Origin: Nitrospinota bacterium
Lineage (GTDB): Bacteria > Nitrospinota_A > UBA7883
Length of the DNA stretch: 40,893 nt
Direction: 5' to 3'
Assembly (NCBI GenBank): GCA_029881335.1
Contig: JAOUMU010000011.1
Span: forward strand, 1 to 40,893
Part shown: positions 24,015-32,082 of the stretch, piece after piece
Layout of the letters: every line of letters begins with the position of its first letter
How positions within the stretch are numbered: the stretch's first letter is position 1
Translations under genes and position numbers: made by a program
The notes under the pieces: generated by a model
What the model saw: the letters and a program-made list of their open reading frames with translations, nothing else
Databases searched by the model: none
What the model was told of the DNA's origin: nothing

Positions 24015-25076
24015 TCATCGCAGCCCCAACCTTTCTCCATGATATTTACCCGAGGTGACGTCATCCACCCACTTGAGGTTTTCCAGGTACCATCGTACGG
24101 TTTTGCGTAGCCCCGTCTCGAATGTTTCCTTCGGCCGCCAGCCCAGCTCTCGTTGCATCTTCCCCGCGTCAATTGCGTATCGATGGTCATGCCCAGGTCG
24201 ATCCTTGACATAAGTGATCAGACCTGCTCTCTTGCCTATTTTGCTGTCAGGGGCCAGATCGTCGAGAATATCTAGTATTTGCGTAACCACTTCGATATTG
24301 GTCTTCTCCGTGTCTCCGCCCACGTTATATGTCTGGCCGGGCCGCCCCTTTTCCAGCACAGTTTCCAGGGCTTCGCAATGATCCTGCACGTACAGCCAGT
24401 CTCGAATATTTTTTCCGTCGCCATACACGGGGACCGGCTCGCCGGAAAGCCCCTTCAATATCACCAGGGGAATCAGCTTTTCTGGAAACTGGTGGGGGCC
24501 GTAGTTGTTGGAGCAGTTAGTGATGATGCCGGGCATGCCGTATGTGTTCACATATGCTCGCACCAGATGGTCCGATGCCGCCTTGGAGGCGGAGTAGGGA
24601 GAGTTGGGCGCGTAGGGGGTGGTCTCCGTGAACTTTCCCGTGGGGCCCAGGCTGCCGAATATCTCGTCAGTGGAAACATGCAGGAACCTGAAGGCCTCCC
24701 GTCGGGGACCTGAAAGGCCTTCCAGATAAGCCCTGGCGGCCTCCAGCAGCTCGAAGGCGCCCACGATATTGGTCTGGATAAAATCTATAGGCGCTTCGAT
24801 GGACCTGTCCACATGAGATTCGGCGGCAAAATTTACTATGGCGCTTACATCATGTTTTTTAAGAAGCGACGCGACAAGCTCTCCATCGCGGATGTCACCA
24901 TGGATGAAGGTATGGGCCGGGTTGTCCATCACCGGCGCCAGCGTGGCCTTGTTCCCGGCGTAGGTGAGCAGGTCCAGGTTTACTACCTTGGATTTGCCAC
25001 CTATGATCTGGTCAATGACGAAGTTACCACCGATAAAGCCCGCGCCCCCGGTGACCAATAATGTTTTCTCAGACAT
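24015..25076 (-). CDS. rfbB: dTDP-glucose 4,6-dehydratase
   Basis: The 353-residue short-chain dehydrogenase-type enzyme converts dTDP-glucose to the 4-keto-6-deoxy sugar. It has the NAD motif VTGGAGFIG (8-16), NFAAESHVDRSI, the catalytic STDE (T136, D137, E138) followed by IFGSLG rather than the usual VYGSLG, and YSASK (Y161, K165). Further family motifs are NCSNNYGPHQFPEKLIPL, VYGDGKNIRDWLYVQDHCEA, YNVGG and DRPGHDHRYAID. It leads a two-gene unit with rfbC and provides precursors for rhamnose-containing surface glycans. Confidence 0.94.
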   Translation of the reverse strand: MSEKTLLVTGGAGFIGGNFVIDQIIGGKSKVVNLDLLTYAGNKATLAPVMDNPAHTFIHGDIRDGELVASLLKKHDVSAIVNFAAESHVDRSIEAPIDFIQTNIVGAFELLEAARAYLEGLSGPRREAFRFLHVSTDEIFGSLGPTGKFTETTPYAPNSPYSASKAASDHLVRAYVNTYGMPGIITNCSNNYGPHQFPEKLIPLVILKGLSGEPVPVYGDGKNIRDWLYVQDHCEALETVLEKGRPGQTYNVGGDTEKTNIEVVTQILDILDDLAPDSKIGKRAGLITYVKDRPGHDHRYAIDAGKMQRELGWRPKETFETGLRKTVRWYLENLKWVDDVTSGKYHGERLGLR

Positions 25077-25099
25077 ACTCTATACTGTTCCAATAGTTG

Positions 25100-25126
25100 G
25101 GATTAATCGACGGCCTGCGTTGTCAA
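25100..25126 (-). promoter_or_regulatory. Possible rfbBC promoter
   Basis: A consensus TTGACA (25121-25126) is followed after a short 15-bp spacer by TAATCC (25100-25105), about 25 bp before the rfbB start. The -35 is perfect but the -10 is weak. Confidence 0.35.
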
Positions 25127-25291
25127 CACGACACGATAACCGGATAAGATAAAAAACGCAAGAAAGACACAAGATGCGGCAACGAATATTGGGCTTGTCA
25201 GCCCGGGGCGCGCCGCTTCTTGGCTCTTGTACAGCAATCTCTCCTGGCGCGCGACGACCTTTAAAAAAGCCCCCGCATCATAATAGGCCCC

Positions 25292-25957
25292 CTATACACA
25301 ACTTCCGGCGATGCAGGAGTTGGCCGGGGCCACGCAAGTGGTTCCGCACGCTCCACAGTTTAGGGCGTCTGTCAGTGTGTCCACGCATATCCCGTTGCAC
25401 GAAGTTCTTCCGGTCGCACAGCTGGCTCCGCAGGCTCCGGCCGAGCAGGACTCCCCGATGGAGCAGGTGTTTCCACAGGCGCCGCAGTTGTCTGCGCTGG
25501 TTTTCAGGTCGACACATTTATCCTGGCAAAGAGACTGGGAAGATGGGCATTTGATGGTGGATTGCGGCATGGCGCTAACCTCGGTTTCCGGCGGCGCGCT
25601 CTCTGTGCCTTTTTCTGTGACTCCGGTCACTATGTAATAGTAGGTTATCCCGTTGGACAAACCAGTGTGCAGATAAGCGGTGCTTTTCAGGGTTGTCACT
25701 TTCGTGCCGGCGCGCAGGTTTTCGCGCGCCACGGAGACGCCTGCTTCCGTGTCCCAATACAGGTTATAAGTGGCGGCGTTTTTGGACTGGTTCCATGTGA
25801 GGAGAACCTGTCCATCCAGAGCCATGGCCACCAGGCCTTCCACCGGATCTGGAGGCGCTTCCGTCTGGTTGCCACAGGCCTGGAATTTGATGGTGGCGGT
25901 GAACAGCAGAAATAGAGTGGCAGTGAACAGCAAAATTTGGGATTTGGTCCTGGTCAT
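25292..25957 (-). CDS. Lipoprotein with fibronectin type III domain and Cys-rich repeats
   Basis: The 221-residue precursor has a signal ending KFQAC (Cys28; the lipobox is imperfect). A fibronectin-III-like domain follows (about 36-130: LVAMALDGQVLLTWNQSKNA, YNLYWDT, and GLSNGITYYYIVTGV). Residues about 137-221 hold 18 cysteines in two copies of a C-x-G-x-CVD-L-x-T-D-x-x-NCGACG-x-x-C unit, as in Stigma_1-type proteins of myxobacteria and relatives. These probably form disulfide-bonded modules displayed outside the cell. GGAGG precedes the ATG. A T6 run after the stop (near 25264) might end transcription, but its hairpin is poor. Function is unknown; adhesion is plausible. Confidence 0.8.
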   Translation of the reverse strand: MTRTKSQILLFTATLFLLFTATIKFQACGNQTEAPPDPVEGLVAMALDGQVLLTWNQSKNAATYNLYWDTEAGVSVARENLRAGTKVTTLKSTAYLHTGLSNGITYYYIVTGVTEKGTESAPPETEVSAMPQSTIKCPSSQSLCQDKCVDLKTSADNCGACGNTCSIGESCSAGACGASCATGRTSCNGICVDTLTDALNCGACGTTCVAPANSCIAGSCV

Positions 25958-26051
25958 GCATCCTCCGCAAAGCCGAGCCCGAGTGAAATGAGACTATCAT
26001 CGGGCCGACAAGTTAGGCATAAAGAAGCAGTTTTCATAGGTGCTGTAAGAT

Positions 26052-26080
26052 ACTGTAATGCAGTGGGCCCTTTGTGTAAA
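26052..26080 (-). promoter_or_regulatory. Promoter of the fibronectin/Cys-rich lipoprotein gene
   Basis: TTTACA (26075-26080), a 17-bp spacer and TACAGT (26052-26057) on the minus strand, with a predicted leader near 88 nt. Confidence 0.45.
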
Positions 26081-26134
26081 GCATGTAAAACAGGGGACAT
26101 GAAACATTGAGCTGCTAACGCATTTTACCGGGCA

Positions 26135-27292
26135 TTAAAAGCCCATGATTATTCCAATATCCACGTTGTACACCGAGTAGGTGGCTCCAGCGGGGGAGAA
26201 GCTGTCTTTTTGGTCATCCACGGTGGAGTAGCGCAATTTCAACGAGAGAAGCTTGCTTTTGGAAATGCTCCATCGCAGACCGGGCTCGATATAAAGCTTG
26301 GTCCTGCCTCCATCGTGCAGGTAGTCGTCTTCCGGATAATCGTTGGCGGCCACGCTTTTGTAACCAAGCACGCCAGTAAGGACCAAAGCGTCGGATCTGG
26401 TCCAGGCCGTCTCCAGGAAAACCTCTGTAGAGTTGGCGTTGGCGTTGCCGGTCTCCGACTTGTATTGCTCATCGGCATACAAGCGCTCGTTTTTATCCTG
26501 CTGACGCTCCAGAGCCACCAGGGATGTGGATAAGGAACTGCCCCAATCCCTGAAAAGGCGTATTTCCAACGCCATGATATCTCCATTGCGGAAAATATCC
26601 TTGCCATTTTGTTTGTCATGCCCTTGCGAGGTCCGGGACAGGTTCAACAGCGCGGACCCCCGATCACCGAAGCTGAACAGGACGCTGGCCAGCGCCAGAA
26701 GGCTGTCGCCAGGATCGAATTCATCCTGCTCCCTGTCGCTCATCGGGTCATAGGCTCCCGCCGTCAGGTAGCGAGCGCCCAGCCCCCAGGTTATTCGGCC
26801 TGTCTGGTAGGAGAGCGCCAGGTGGGCGGCCATGTTCATCCCGGAGCCGTAGTTGTTGAGCAGCAGCAGATCCTCGTATATGTCGTCGGTAATGCTCCTG
26901 CTCAGCTCCTCGGAGGTCTGGGTGGCCTGCCCCGTGGGGAGGCCAAGATCCACACCGAACCGGGCTCGCAGGGCGCCACTTTTAACGTTGTAGAAGCTGG
27001 TCACGGCTGTATCCGTCACGGTGGAGCGTTGATATCGGTCGGCGGCGGCTCCAGTAGTGTAATCGACGGCGGCGTAGGAGGAGGTGAAACCCGCGCCCCA
27101 GGTGGGGGAAGCGTAGATCATCTGCAGATAGGCGAGGCTCTGGGAGCCTTCCACCCCACTTCCGGAGGCGCTGAAGCTTCCTATGTTGGAGAAGATGCCC
27201 ACCGTCAGCGGCTTTGTGGAATCCTGCTCGGCAGATGCGCCAGCGGCGGAAAGGGCCACGGCGGCCGCGAGAACCGAGATAACGAATCTCAT
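26135..27292 (-). CDS. Outer-membrane beta-barrel protein
   Basis: The 385-residue precursor has a Sec signal (about 1-22, cleavage after ASA). It then shows alternating short beta-strands rich in Ser, Tyr, Leu and Gly, ending in a C-terminal Phe (DIGIIMGF), the usual BAM recognition end. Strand-like segments include TWGAGFTSSYAAVDY, ALRARFGVDLGLP, ITWGLGARYL and LYIEPGLRWSISKSKLLSLK. No family name can be given. It starts 22 bp after the FecR-domain gene, so the two are probably co-transcribed. A porin or surface-attachment role is inference. Confidence 0.8.
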   Translation of the reverse strand: MRFVISVLAAAVALSAAGASAEQDSTKPLTVGIFSNIGSFSASGSGVEGSQSLAYLQMIYASPTWGAGFTSSYAAVDYTTGAAADRYQRSTVTDTAVTSFYNVKSGALRARFGVDLGLPTGQATQTSEELSRSITDDIYEDLLLLNNYGSGMNMAAHLALSYQTGRITWGLGARYLTAGAYDPMSDREQDEFDPGDSLLALASVLFSFGDRGSALLNLSRTSQGHDKQNGKDIFRNGDIMALEIRLFRDWGSSLSTSLVALERQQDKNERLYADEQYKSETGNANANSTEVFLETAWTRSDALVLTGVLGYKSVAANDYPEDDYLHDGGRTKLYIEPGLRWSISKSKLLSLKLRYSTVDDQKDSFSPAGATYSVYNVDIGIIMGF

Positions 27293-27314
27293 TATCCTAC
27301 CCCTTTATTCAGTC

Positions 27315-28235
27315 TTATTTAATGGTTATGACCACGGTCCCGGTGACTACGCCCCCACCCGCAGGTGAGCCGCTGGTCATGCCTGCCTTCCCTCCATGAA
27401 CCAGCGTCGAATCCAGATTATGCAGAAGCGAGTTCATTTTCTGGCTGGCGAGCGGCATGGACACCTGCTTGCCCAGGTTGGCTATCATAAGATCCGTGGA
27501 GGCGGCCACCGGCGGCGCGGGCTGGAAAGTGTTTCTTATCTTGAAAAGCATATCGTCCGGGATTATCGTTGGCTGGGCAGGGGCGCGCCTGTCCCCAACA
27601 ATGGTCATAAGGCAGCTTGTGAGGTGTATCATCGTCTGGGAGTCGTCCCTGCCCTGGACATATACCTTGCTCTTACCCTGAAGCTCCGGCCTCCCGCATA
27701 TGGCGGAGCCCTGCATGTTCATGGGATTATCCTCATCTTCCATGCCCGGAGGCAGCACCGCCACAGTGGTAATGTCCGGCTCGGGAACCTCGGTCACAAA
27801 ATCGGTCCCCGCCACACCGGCCACCGCAGTCTTTGTATGGTATTCGAACTTGGAGGATCCGGGAGAGAACCGGGAGACCAGGGAGCGAACCTTACCCAGC
27901 GCCAGCCCGAAAACAGAGGTAAATCCCCCGCCTGATTCCATTCTGGAAGAGCGGATGGTCATGTCCGTGTTCTCCGAGAGCTGGATACGGTTTCCATTAT
28001 CGAACCTTATCTCTACAAAGCCGCCAGGGCCGGTTTTGATCCTGTCCCCTTCGGCCATGCCCGTTCCAACTTTCACATCGTACTCACCGCGATCCTGGAA
28101 GGAGATATAGCTGACGCCCCCAGTCACCCGGACAGCCTTTGCCGCCATTGGGGCTGCCTGGCCTATAGCCGGGATGAGTAAAATTGCGAAAGCCATTAAT
28201 AGCGTCGATGGGCCCGATATTCCGATTCCCTTCAT
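27315..28235 (-). CDS. FecR-domain periplasmic protein
   Basis: The 306-residue precursor has a signal peptide (about 1-27, ending AIGQAA) and a FecR domain (about 33-150). That domain shows VRVTGGVSYIS, GTGMAEGDRIKTGPGGFVEI, FDNGNRIQLSENTDM and a stretch ending KTAVAGVAGTDFVT. In secreted proteins of this type the domain is not a sigma-factor regulator but a beta-rich module found with surface or large extracellular proteins. The second half (150-306) is Pro/Met-rich and unrecognised. The frame opens at a TTG (28247), but the ATG at 28235 has GGAGG five bases upstream. It is followed by the beta-barrel gene. Confidence 0.85.
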   Translation of the reverse strand: MKGIGISGPSTLLMAFAILLIPAIGQAAPMAAKAVRVTGGVSYISFQDRGEYDVKVGTGMAEGDRIKTGPGGFVEIRFDNGNRIQLSENTDMTIRSSRMESGGGFTSVFGLALGKVRSLVSRFSPGSSKFEYHTKTAVAGVAGTDFVTEVPEPDITTVAVLPPGMEDEDNPMNMQGSAICGRPELQGKSKVYVQGRDDSQTMIHLTSCLMTIVGDRRAPAQPTIIPDDMLFKIRNTFQPAPPVAASTDLMIANLGKQVSMPLASQKMNSLLHNLDSTLVHGGKAGMTSGSPAGGGVVTGTVVITIK

Positions 28236-28250
28236 TTCACCCTCCAAATA

Positions 28251-28273
28251 GCAGGATCACTTTCGGTTCCTGC
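28251..28273 (-). promoter_or_regulatory. Hairpin just upstream of the FecR-gene ribosome site
   Basis: GCAGGA and TCCTGC form a perfect 6-bp stem with an 11-nt loop, ending about 10 nt before the GGAGG of the FecR-domain gene. It could tune translation or stability; this is inference. Confidence 0.3.
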
Positions 28274-28298
28274 CCGCTTGATTTACTATCACGCCTCG

Positions 28299-28307
28299 AT
28301 TGTATCA
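28299..28307 (-). promoter_or_regulatory. Extended -10 promoter of the FecR/barrel pair
   Basis: The minus strand reads TGA-TACAAT, an extended -10 with one mismatch. No good -35. The predicted leader is about 57 nt and contains the hairpin. Confidence 0.38.
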
Positions 28308-28339
28308 TTTCACCATCTGCTTTCGTATTCCAAAGCCCG

Positions 28340-29302
28340 TTAGAAAGAAAAGGCGAAGGTGGCGGCCACCGGCGCGTTCACTCCATCAGAGACCGAGCAT
28401 TTCACAGTATCCGGCGAGCAGCCATTACAGTTCAAGTTTCTTGAGTTCGCCCCCATCCCGGTTTGGAGGCAGGTCGCCGATCCCGTGGTTGCGAAGCTAA
28501 AGGTAAGCGGGTCCCCATCCGCATCGGTGGCGCTGCATACCAGATCATAGTTACAGGTAGAGACCCAAGAATTTGTAAGAACGACAACGGGTGGCGAATT
28601 GGCCGGTGGCGGCGCGGGCGCGTTCACCGTCACAGATGCGGTGGCCGCTCCTCCACGCCCATCGCTCACGGCGCAGGTGAATGAGAAGACACCGTAATTG
28701 GGGATGGTGAAGGAGGCCTGCTGCCCCTCGGCTGTCCAGCCGCCGGGACCGGACCATTTGTAAGCCAGCTTGTCATCCGGGTCCGGGTCCGAAGCGGAGC
28801 AGGCCAGCGAGATCACATCCCCAGGCTTGGCTTTGGCGGGGCTGGCGGAGATGGAGTTTATGGAGGGAGATATATTCACCAGCAGATCGAATGCCAGGTT
28901 CAGGGACGCGCCAGTGACGACCTCTATGGTAATAGTATCGGTGAAGGTAACGCCCCTGTCGGTGTATATGATGACTGTGAAGGTACGGAGACCTGGAGTT
29001 ATCGAAAAACTGACGGATAGGGTGGCAAGATTCACGGGAAGCACCAAAGTGTCCATTCCCTCGCCAGAGATGGTCAGAGAGATGCCAGTCACATATGGGG
29101 GCAAAGAGGCCATGCTCTGCCCCGAGGGAGGATAGAGGGCCTGGGTGGATCTGTCGTAAGTGTAGCCCTCGGGAAACGAAAGAGAGATACCAGCCTCATT
29201 GGTGGATGGCGCCCCAAGCTGACCACCACCGGCGCACCCTCCAAGGAGCGCTGTCCCGGCGACAATCAAGGAAAAAACGCCAGTTGAAATATATAGTCTC
29301 AT
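28340..29302 (-). CDS. PKD-like-domain lipoprotein, paralogue 1 of a tandem family of four
   Basis: The 320-residue precursor has a lipoprotein signal (LLGGC, Cys23). It shares the family's N-terminal module (about 38-145: ISLSFPEGYTYDRSTQALYP, LPPYVTGISLTISG, ITPGLRTFTVII, FTDTITIEVVTG). A PKD/Ig-like domain follows (about 148-232: GDVISLACSASDPDPDDKL, YKWSGPGGWTAEGQQASFTI, FTCAVSDGRGG). After a Pro-rich linker comes a second, Cys-rich Ig-like domain with CSATDADGDPLTF. ATG 29302 has GAGGGG upstream and is preferred to TTG 29317. It is probably exposed on the outer membrane. Last and shortest of the four tandem copies in transcription order. Confidence 0.82.
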   Translation of the reverse strand: MRLYISTGVFSLIVAGTALLGGCAGGGQLGAPSTNEAGISLSFPEGYTYDRSTQALYPPSGQSMASLPPYVTGISLTISGEGMDTLVLPVNLATLSVSFSITPGLRTFTVIIYTDRGVTFTDTITIEVVTGASLNLAFDLLVNISPSINSISASPAKAKPGDVISLACSASDPDPDDKLAYKWSGPGGWTAEGQQASFTIPNYGVFSFTCAVSDGRGGAATASVTVNAPAPPPANSPPVVVLTNSWVSTCNYDLVCSATDADGDPLTFSFATTGSATCLQTGMGANSRNLNCNGCSPDTVKCSVSDGVNAPVAATFAFSF

Positions 29303-29317
29303 GCTACCCCTCGACAA

Positions 29318-29346
29318 ATGTTATCAAGCGCCACATCTTTTATCAA
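29318..29346 (-). promoter_or_regulatory. Promoter of PKD-like paralogue 1
   Basis: TTGATA (29341-29346), a 17-bp spacer and TGA-TAACAT (-10 at 29318-29323) on the minus strand. The expected start site is only about 9 nt before the ATG at 29302. Confidence 0.5.
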
Positions 29347-29382
29347 TCCACCAGACACCGTCGATTCTACTCCAATATCAAA

Positions 29383-30729
29383 TTAAAATGAACAAAATGA
29401 GTTATTCGCCGTCATCGTCGCAGCTGTAGGTTGCATCGATTTCATCACGCAATTATAGTTCGTTCCTAAAGGCGCAGCGGCGTAAATATCGAACATGAAG
29501 GGTGAAACCCCGATAGTCCACAACAGAGTCCCGGTGACGGAAACCGGCGAGGGAGGAGGTGTGCAAAAGCCTCCAACGAATCCCGGGGAGAGGGAGATAC
29601 CCAGCTTCACGCCGGTGGGTGGTGTGATCATGCAATTAATATCCACAGAATCCCCCACCGCGCCAGCTACCTGCCATTCATCAGTAAAGTAAACATCGCT
29701 GGCCATCACCGTTTCATATTTTGAGAGCAGGGTGGCCGAAGCCTTCACTGGTGGATTGAACCCGTCACTGACAATGCATGTGAAGGTGAAATTCCCCGAT
29801 ATAGTGGGGGTGTATGTGTATACGGGCCCAGGGACAGCGCCCATGGGGCCTGCCCATGTGTATGTCAGTGGATCTCCATCAGGGTCGCTGGCGGAGCAGA
29901 AAAGCTCTACGGGCAGTCCCACCGGAGAATAAGAGAGTATCGTTTTCATTATCGGCTCCCGCACCTTGGCCGCCAGGATCACCGGAGGCTGGTTGGGATT
30001 GGGCGCGTTAACTGTCACCGAAGCGCTGACTACTCCCCCCCACCCGTCGGATACGGAGCAGGTGAAGGTATATAAGCCGTAATCGGGAATGGTGAATGTG
30101 GCCTCCTGCCCCTGGGCGGTCCACCCATCGGGGCCACTCCAGCTGTATGTCAGCTTGTCCTCCGGGTCTTGATCGGTGGCGGCGCATGTAAGAGTGATCA
30201 CATCGGCCGGTTGGGCGATGGTGGCGCTGGCCGTGATAGAGCTGATGATAGGGGAGGCGTTGATTATCAGATTGAACGCCAGATGCAAAGGCGCTCCGGT
30301 GACAACTTCCACCGTCACCTCGTCGGTGAATGTAAGCCCGATATTGGTGGTCACCAACAGGGAAAATGTTCTGATTCCAGCCGTGATGGAAAAGCTGACC
30401 GAGAGCGTGGCAAGATCCACATCAAGCACCATGGTTTCCATGTCATCGCCGGATATGGTAAGCGTCATCCCGGTCACATATGGCGGCAGGGCGCCTTGGT
30501 ATTTGCCGGTGGAGGATTGGACGGCGCCTGTAGTGTAGATGGCCCCGGAAGCTCTATCGTACTTGTAGCCTTCTGGCAATTTCAACGTAATGTTCGCCAC
30601 GGTTTCCGTGGATGAATCGGGGCTCCCTGCGCCGTCGGCGCATCCTGTCAGGACAAGAGGCGCAAACAGAAGGAGCGCAAGAAATGCGGGAAAACTGAAA
30701 AGCCGACTATCGTTTCTATAACATCTCAT
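29383..30729 (-). CDS. PKD-like-domain lipoprotein, paralogue 2 (longest copy)
   Basis: The 448-residue precursor has signal lipobox VLTGC (Cys30). The shared N-terminal module (about 45-165) carries an insertion in the variable loop (IYTTGAVQSSTGKYQG where the others have YPPSGQ). A PKD-like domain (about 170-255, YSWSGPDGWTAQGQEATFTI) is followed by a second (about 258-345, CSASDPDGDPLTYTWAGP) and an extra C-terminal beta domain (about 350-448) absent from the other copies, ending in CSF with three Cys. It begins at ATG 30729 without a clear ribosome site. Domain gain or loss between the copies suggests fast diversification. Confidence 0.82.
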   Translation of the reverse strand: MRCYRNDSRLFSFPAFLALLLFAPLVLTGCADGAGSPDSSTETVANITLKLPEGYKYDRASGAIYTTGAVQSSTGKYQGALPPYVTGMTLTISGDDMETMVLDVDLATLSVSFSITAGIRTFSLLVTTNIGLTFTDEVTVEVVTGAPLHLAFNLIINASPIISSITASATIAQPADVITLTCAATDQDPEDKLTYSWSGPDGWTAQGQEATFTIPDYGLYTFTCSVSDGWGGVVSASVTVNAPNPNQPPVILAAKVREPIMKTILSYSPVGLPVELFCSASDPDGDPLTYTWAGPMGAVPGPVYTYTPTISGNFTFTCIVSDGFNPPVKASATLLSKYETVMASDVYFTDEWQVAGAVGDSVDINCMITPPTGVKLGISLSPGFVGGFCTPPPSPVSVTGTLLWTIGVSPFMFDIYAAAPLGTNYNCVMKSMQPTAATMTANNSFCSF

Positions 30730-30810
30730 GGCAAACCATTAAAAGCACTAAAACAGTATGGCTATCACCCTGAGCCTTAACCACCAGGCCGGGAAAGACC
30801 GCATTATGTT

Positions 30811-30831
30811 AAAAACACCGGCCCGACGGGC
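30811..30831 (-). terminator. Possible bidirectional terminator after PKD-like paralogue 3
   Basis: GCCCGACGGGC (30821-30831) is a near-perfect palindrome, forming at most a 4-bp stem with a 3-nt loop. It is flanked by GTTTTT on the minus-strand side and ATTTTT on the plus side. The short stem lowers confidence. Confidence 0.33.
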
Positions 30832-30842
30832 ATTTTTACCTT

Positions 30843-31883
30843 CTAACAGGGGGTCCACACCTGCACGGTGACCGTTTTGCTCACCAGTGGGCTCTTTCCG
30901 TCCGTTACAGCGCAAGTGATGTTCCAGTCACCTGGAGCAGGGGGCCATGGACAGCCGTTAATGTCCGGCGCCACATAATTCTTGACTGAGCTTGCGTTGG
31001 CTAATACACCGAATTGGTCACTTAATGTAAACGTCAACTTGTCACCATCGGAATCAAAAGCGACGCAAGTTATGTCTAAAGCCATGCCTGCGTCCACAAA
31101 TGAAGGCGGCAACTTTGTCGTTGAATTAACCAAAGTTATAGACTTCACCACCGGATGCACGTTAGGGGGAGGCGCGTTCACTGTCACGGAGGCCGATGTC
31201 CTTCCACCCCATCCGTCACTCACGGTGCAGGTGAATGTGAAAGAACCGTAGTTTAGAATTGTGAATGTGGCATTCGGGCCCGTGGCGGTCCATCCTCCAG
31301 GACCGGTCCAATCATAAGTCAATATGTCGCCCGGGTCCATGTCCGAGGCACTGCAGGAAAGCGCTATGACATCATCCGGTTTTGCCAACATGGGGCTGGC
31401 AGTGACGCTGACTCCCGAAGGGGGAACGTTGATATTCAAGTTGAAATCGAGACTCAACGGACTACCGCTAACAACTTCCACCGTGATGGAGTCAGTGAAG
31501 GTCAGCCCGAAGCTGGTGGTGACTATTATGGTGAAGGTCCTGATGCCAGGGGTGATGGTGAAGGTCACCGCCAATGTGGAAAGGTTCACCTGGTAGACCT
31601 GGTCGACCATGCCGGCGCCGGAGATAATCAGCGTTATGCCGGTGACATATGGGGGGAGGGAGGCGTAGTTTTGGCCAGAGGGTGGATATAGCGCTCCAGT
31701 GTCCGCATCGTATGTGTATCCTTCCGGAAAGCTCAGGCTCACACCTGTCTGGATCGTAGTCTCTGCACCCGGTTCGTCAGTACCACCCATGCAACCGCTC
31801 AAGAGGGGGGCGCCGACGATAAACACCGCCAGAAACGGGATAAGGAAGAATTTGCCTGAATGGAACGCGGAGCCAGAATTCAT
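30843..31883 (-). CDS. PKD-like-domain lipoprotein, paralogue 3
   Basis: The 346-residue precursor has lipobox LLSGC (Cys31) and the shared N-terminal module (about 45-150: VSLSFPEGYTYDADTGALYP, LPPYVTGITLIISG, ITPGIRTFTIIVTT). The PKD-like domain follows (about 155-240, YDWTGPGGWTATGPNATFTI, SDGWGGRTSASVTV), then a C-terminal domain with DSDGDKLTFTLSDQFGVLAN, the Cys pair WNITCAVTDGKS...WTPC and no further extension. That last domain is shared only with paralogue 4. The frame opens at 31976, but the ATG at 31883 gives a proper signal and has AGGAG ten bases upstream. It is likely a surface-exposed lipoprotein. Confidence 0.82.
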   Translation of the reverse strand: MNSGSAFHSGKFFLIPFLAVFIVGAPLLSGCMGGTDEPGAETTIQTGVSLSFPEGYTYDADTGALYPPSGQNYASLPPYVTGITLIISGAGMVDQVYQVNLSTLAVTFTITPGIRTFTIIVTTSFGLTFTDSITVEVVSGSPLSLDFNLNINVPPSGVSVTASPMLAKPDDVIALSCSASDMDPGDILTYDWTGPGGWTATGPNATFTILNYGSFTFTCTVSDGWGGRTSASVTVNAPPPNVHPVVKSITLVNSTTKLPPSFVDAGMALDITCVAFDSDGDKLTFTLSDQFGVLANASSVKNYVAPDINGCPWPPAPGDWNITCAVTDGKSPLVSKTVTVQVWTPC

Positions 31884-31924
31884 AACCAATGCTCTCCTAC
31901 TCGCGCCCAATGTTATTCGGCGCG

Positions 31925-31953
31925 ATTCTATAGCGATACACCTACAAAACCAA
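31925..31953 (-). promoter_or_regulatory. Promoter of PKD-like paralogue 3
   Basis: TTGGTT (31948-31953), a 17-bp spacer and TAGAAT (31925-31930) on the minus strand, with a predicted leader of about 35 nt that carries the AGGAG site. Confidence 0.42.
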
Positions 31954-32082
31954 TTGTACACAACGTATGGTCGCACAATTCATGCAAACTGGCAACGAAA
32001 AGGACAATCCCGCCCTGGCCCCTCTCTCCGCCGGTCCGGGACTTAAGTCCGAAACTATACAGCGAGCAAACCAAACAACCAT

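Noticed and set aside
25207-25250. GC-rich GGCGCGCC and GGCGCGCG repeats near 25.2 kb
   Set aside because: Too short and isolated to call a repeat element.
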